From: Microbacterium foliorum
GTDB taxonomy: Bacteria > Actinomycetota > Actinomycetes > Actinomycetales > Microbacteriaceae
Direction: 5' to 3'
DNA: 64,000 nucleotides
Assembly: GCF_006385575.1 (NCBI RefSeq)
Contig: NZ_CP041040.1
Location: forward strand, 3,534,001-3,598,000
The notes beneath the pieces are model-generated. The model searched no databases and was not told the origin of the DNA. It worked only from the letters and a program-made list of their open reading frames with translations. The position numbers were made by a program, and so were the translations under genes. How positions within the stretch are numbered: position 1 is the stretch's first letter; each line of letters starts with the position of its first letter. Positions 61,759 through 64,000 of the stretch are shown here, piece by piece.

Positions 61759-63186
61759 TCAGGCCCTGGCGGCCCACCATTCGCGGAGGCGCCGCTCGGC
61801 GGCATCCGTTCCGATGACGCCCTCGTCGAGACGCAGCTCGAGCAGGAATCGGTAGGCCTCACCGACCTCGCGACCGGGCGCGATGCCGAGGATGTTCTGG
61901 ATCTGGTTGCCGTCGAGTTCCGGACGGATGGAGTCGAGCTCCTCCTGCTCGCGCAGCGCGGCGATACGCGACTCGATGTCGTCGTACGCCGAGGCGAGCC
62001 GCCCCGCCTTGCGCTTGTTGCGCGTGGTGACGTCGGCGCGGGTGAGGATGTGCAGTCGCTCGAGCTGGTCGCCCGCATCGCGCACGTAGCGGCGCACCGC
62101 AGCATCCGTCCAGGCTCCCTCGGCGTAGCCGAAGAACCGCAGATGCAGTTCGATCAGCTTCGACACGGCCTCGGCGGTGTCGGAGTCGAACCGCAGCGCC
62201 TGCAGCCGCTTGCGCGCCATGCGCGCTCCGACGACGTCGTGGTGGTGGAACGTGACGACGCCGCCGTCTTCGAGCTTGCGGGTGCGCGGCTTGCCGATGT
62301 CGTGCAGCAGGGCCGCGATGCGCAGGGCGACATCGGGCTCTGCGCCCGGGGTGCGAGCGTGCTCGAGCGAGATCGCCTGCTTGAGCACCGTGAGCGAGTG
62401 CTCGTAGACGTCCTTGTGATGGTGATGCTCGTCGACCTCGAGACGCAGAGCGCTCACCTCGGGGAGGAACTCCTCGATCAGCCCCGTGTCGACCAGCACG
62501 CGGACACCGCGCACGGGGTCGTCGGTCTGCATGAGCCGCACGAGTTCCGACTGGATGCGCTCGGGGCTCACGATCTCGAGAGTCGCGCGCAGCTGTGCGA
62601 TCGCGTCGATGGTGTCGTCGTCGATGCGGAAACCCAGCTGAGCGCTGAAGCGCGCAGCGCGCAGCATCCGCAGCGGGTCGTCACCGAACGACACGTGGGG
62701 GTCTGCGGGAGTGCGCAGGACACCGGCGATGAGGTCTTCTACTCCTCCGGTCGGATCCACGAGCTTCACGGCCGGAACCAGCAGCGCCATCGCGTTGACG
62801 GTGAAGTCGCGTCGGTGCAGGTCGGCCTCGATCGTGTCGCCGAACTCGACGGTCGGCTTGCGGGTCACTCCGTCATAGCTGTCGGCTCGGTAGGTCGTGA
62901 CCTCGACCTGCTCGCCCTGCACACGCGCGCCGATGGTGCCGAACGCCCGGCCGATGTCCCACTGGGCGGTCGAGATCGGCTTGACGATGCGCAGGATGTC
63001 GTCCGGCATCGCGTTCGTCGTGAAGTCGAGGTCGTGGGTCGGCCTGCCGATAAGGGCGTCACGCACGGGTCCGCCGACCACGGCGAGCTCGAAGCCCGCT
63101 GCCTCGAAGGCCTCGGCGAGGGTGCGGACGACCGGGTTCTCGGCGAGCGCGCCGAGACGGACGAGGCCGTCAGCCATATTGAGCAT
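61759..63186 (-). CDS. cca: CCA tRNA nucleotidyltransferase
   Basis: The 475-residue enzyme has the class II nucleotidyltransferase signature VVGGPVRDALIG with DLDFTT acids, the tRNA-binding RRDFTVNAMAL and an HD domain (YEHSLTVL, LLHDIGKPRTRK). It adds or repairs the CCA end of tRNA. HD-containing versions are common in actinobacteria. The start could be ATG 63186 or the Met three codons later. Its place near the ribosomal/dnaB genes fits the origin-proximal order. Confidence 0.95.
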   Translation of the reverse strand: MLNMADGLVRLGALAENPVVRTLAEAFEAAGFELAVVGGPVRDALIGRPTHDLDFTTNAMPDDILRIVKPISTAQWDIGRAFGTIGARVQGEQVEVTTYRADSYDGVTRKPTVEFGDTIEADLHRRDFTVNAMALLVPAVKLVDPTGGVEDLIAGVLRTPADPHVSFGDDPLRMLRAARFSAQLGFRIDDDTIDAIAQLRATLEIVSPERIQSELVRLMQTDDPVRGVRVLVDTGLIEEFLPEVSALRLEVDEHHHHKDVYEHSLTVLKQAISLEHARTPGAEPDVALRIAALLHDIGKPRTRKLEDGGVVTFHHHDVVGARMARKRLQALRFDSDTAEAVSKLIELHLRFFGYAEGAWTDAAVRRYVRDAGDQLERLHILTRADVTTRNKRKAGRLASAYDDIESRIAALREQEELDSIRPELDGNQIQNILGIAPGREVGEAYRFLLELRLDEGVIGTDAAERRLREWWAARA

Positions 63187-63354
63187 GGGTTCCAGCGTAC
63201 CGGGGTGCGGGTGTCATCCGTCGGCGTCGGGTGAGTCCGGGCACAGCTTCGGATGCGGGGGCCGACAGGCCGTTCGACGTCCGATCGCTCCGGTGAGTCG
63301 TCCCCGCGATCCGAATCCGTGCGCCGACGCCATCCCGGTCCTAGGATCGGCATC

Positions 63355-64000
63355 GTGAGCGGAGAACAGAGCGATTCCCCCGCAGCGCCTGTGCCCTCCC
63401 GGCGGGGGTTCCTCAAGATGGGCGGCGCCGCACTGGCCGGCGCCGTGATCGGTGGCGCCGGCGGCGCGGCGATCGGTGCGCACGTCGCGAATCAGCGCAG
63501 CGGCTTCGCAACCGAGCCCGATCCGTTCGCCGCACTCACTCCGCGCAGCGAACCCGGGTTCGACCACCTCGTCGTGGTGATGGGCGAGAACCGCTCGTTC
63601 GACAACCTGCTCGGGTACCTGTATTCGAAGGACACGCTGCCTGCGGGCGAGAAGTTCGAGGGTCTCGCGTTCGGCACGCACAGCAACACCGCGGCTGACG
63701 GCACGGTCGTCGACGCACACGTCTACACGGGCGACACCGACCGGATCATGAGCCTCCCCGACCCCGACCCGGGCGAGGAGTATCCGCACGTGAACACGCA
63801 GATCTTCGGCACGGTAGACCCGAAAGACAACGCCGACCTCTTCGTCGACCAGATGTCGGCCCCGTTCAACGCACCGACGCACGGCGAGAAGGCGACGATG
63901 TCGGGGTTCCTCGAGGACTACATCATCAACTTCCGCCGTCTGCGCAACGGCGCCGAGCCCCAGCCCGATGAGGCCGCGCACATCATGGGCTCCTTCTCCC
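63355..64000 (+). CDS. Tat-exported phosphoesterase (phospholipase C/acid phosphatase family), partial
   Basis: The open frame from GTG 63355 to the window end gives 215 residues. A twin-arginine signal is present (SRRGFLKMGGAALAGAVIGG). HLVVVMGENRSFDNLLGYL matches the PF04185 phosphoesterase motif (ENRSFD). It would be exported to the cell surface and cleave phosphate esters. The C-terminal part lies outside the window. Confidence 0.9.
   Translation, partial: MSGEQSDSPAAPVPSRRGFLKMGGAALAGAVIGGAGGAAIGAHVANQRSGFATEPDPFAALTPRSEPGFDHLVVVMGENRSFDNLLGYLYSKDTLPAGEKFEGLAFGTHSNTAADGTVVDAHVYTGDTDRIMSLPDPDPGEEYPHVNTQIFGTVDPKDNADLFVDQMSAPFNAPTHGEKATMSGFLEDYIINFRRLRNGAEPQPDEAAHIMGSFS

Overview
The window is a dense, high-GC stretch of an actinobacterial chromosome. 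The gene set, LPXTG/LAXTG surface proteins, WXG100 proteins, abundant GTG starts and ATGA overlaps best fit the Microbacteriaceae, probably Microbacterium. That assignment is inferred from gene content; no 16S or database comparison was possible. The genes dnaB, rplI, rpsR, ssb, rpsF and the CCA-adding enzyme are usually near oriC in actinobacteria, so the window is probably origin-proximal. No rRNA, tRNA or CRISPR array was seen.

Layout. 1-12.4 kb: metabolic and housekeeping genes. These include a beta-lactamase-like fragment, GNAT, PnuC, a flavin monooxygenase, an AhpD-like protein, a haem-oxygenase-like iron enzyme coupled to a CDGSH protein, a two-component system with its probable PepSY target, an S4 protein, an SDR and a non-specific nuclease. 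13.1-15.7 kb: a large ATPase-LuxR regulator. 15.9-19.2 kb: an arsenic locus with an aquaporin, an FAD oxidoreductase, an ArsR-ArsC fusion and a second ArsC. 20.1-29.0 kb: an accessory island with an IS21-type and an IS3-type element, a gene fragment, a TnsA-like fragment cut off at the IS3 end, and a five-gene operon pairing a SipW-type signal peptidase with alternate-signal-peptide exported proteins and an LPGTG surface protein. 28.5-28.8 kb holds a small winged-helix gene behind two abutting palindromes.

29.0-37.8 kb: dnaB, with DnaA-box-like sites upstream, and rplI-rpsR-ssb-rpsF on the minus strand. Between them lie plus-strand genes for two secreted proteins, one with five chaplin-like repeats and a LAXTG anchor, and a four-gene WXG100 operon. 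38-54.7 kb: a lipoprotein, a stand-alone GyrA-like coiled-coil protein, two complete peptide-type ABC importers (one per strand), an Lrp regulator, a ParDE module and hypothetical genes. 54.8-64 kb: a HIT protein, a second-type tryptophanyl-tRNA synthetase preceded by a Trp-Trp leader peptide and strong hairpin, an aldehyde dehydrogenase/DUF779/GAF-regulator locus, a receiver-AraC fusion, the CCA-adding enzyme and the start of a Tat-exported phosphoesterase.

Two families of dispersed intergenic repeats recur. Family A (GGGAGGAGA / TCTCCTCCC arms) has four copies. Family B has three copies of exactly 75 bp. The most interesting elements are the IS-flanked SipW export operon, the tryptophan attenuator, the chaplin-like LAXTG protein, the GyrA-like mini-protein, the cysteine-free ArsR-ArsC fusion and the tandem palindromic operator.
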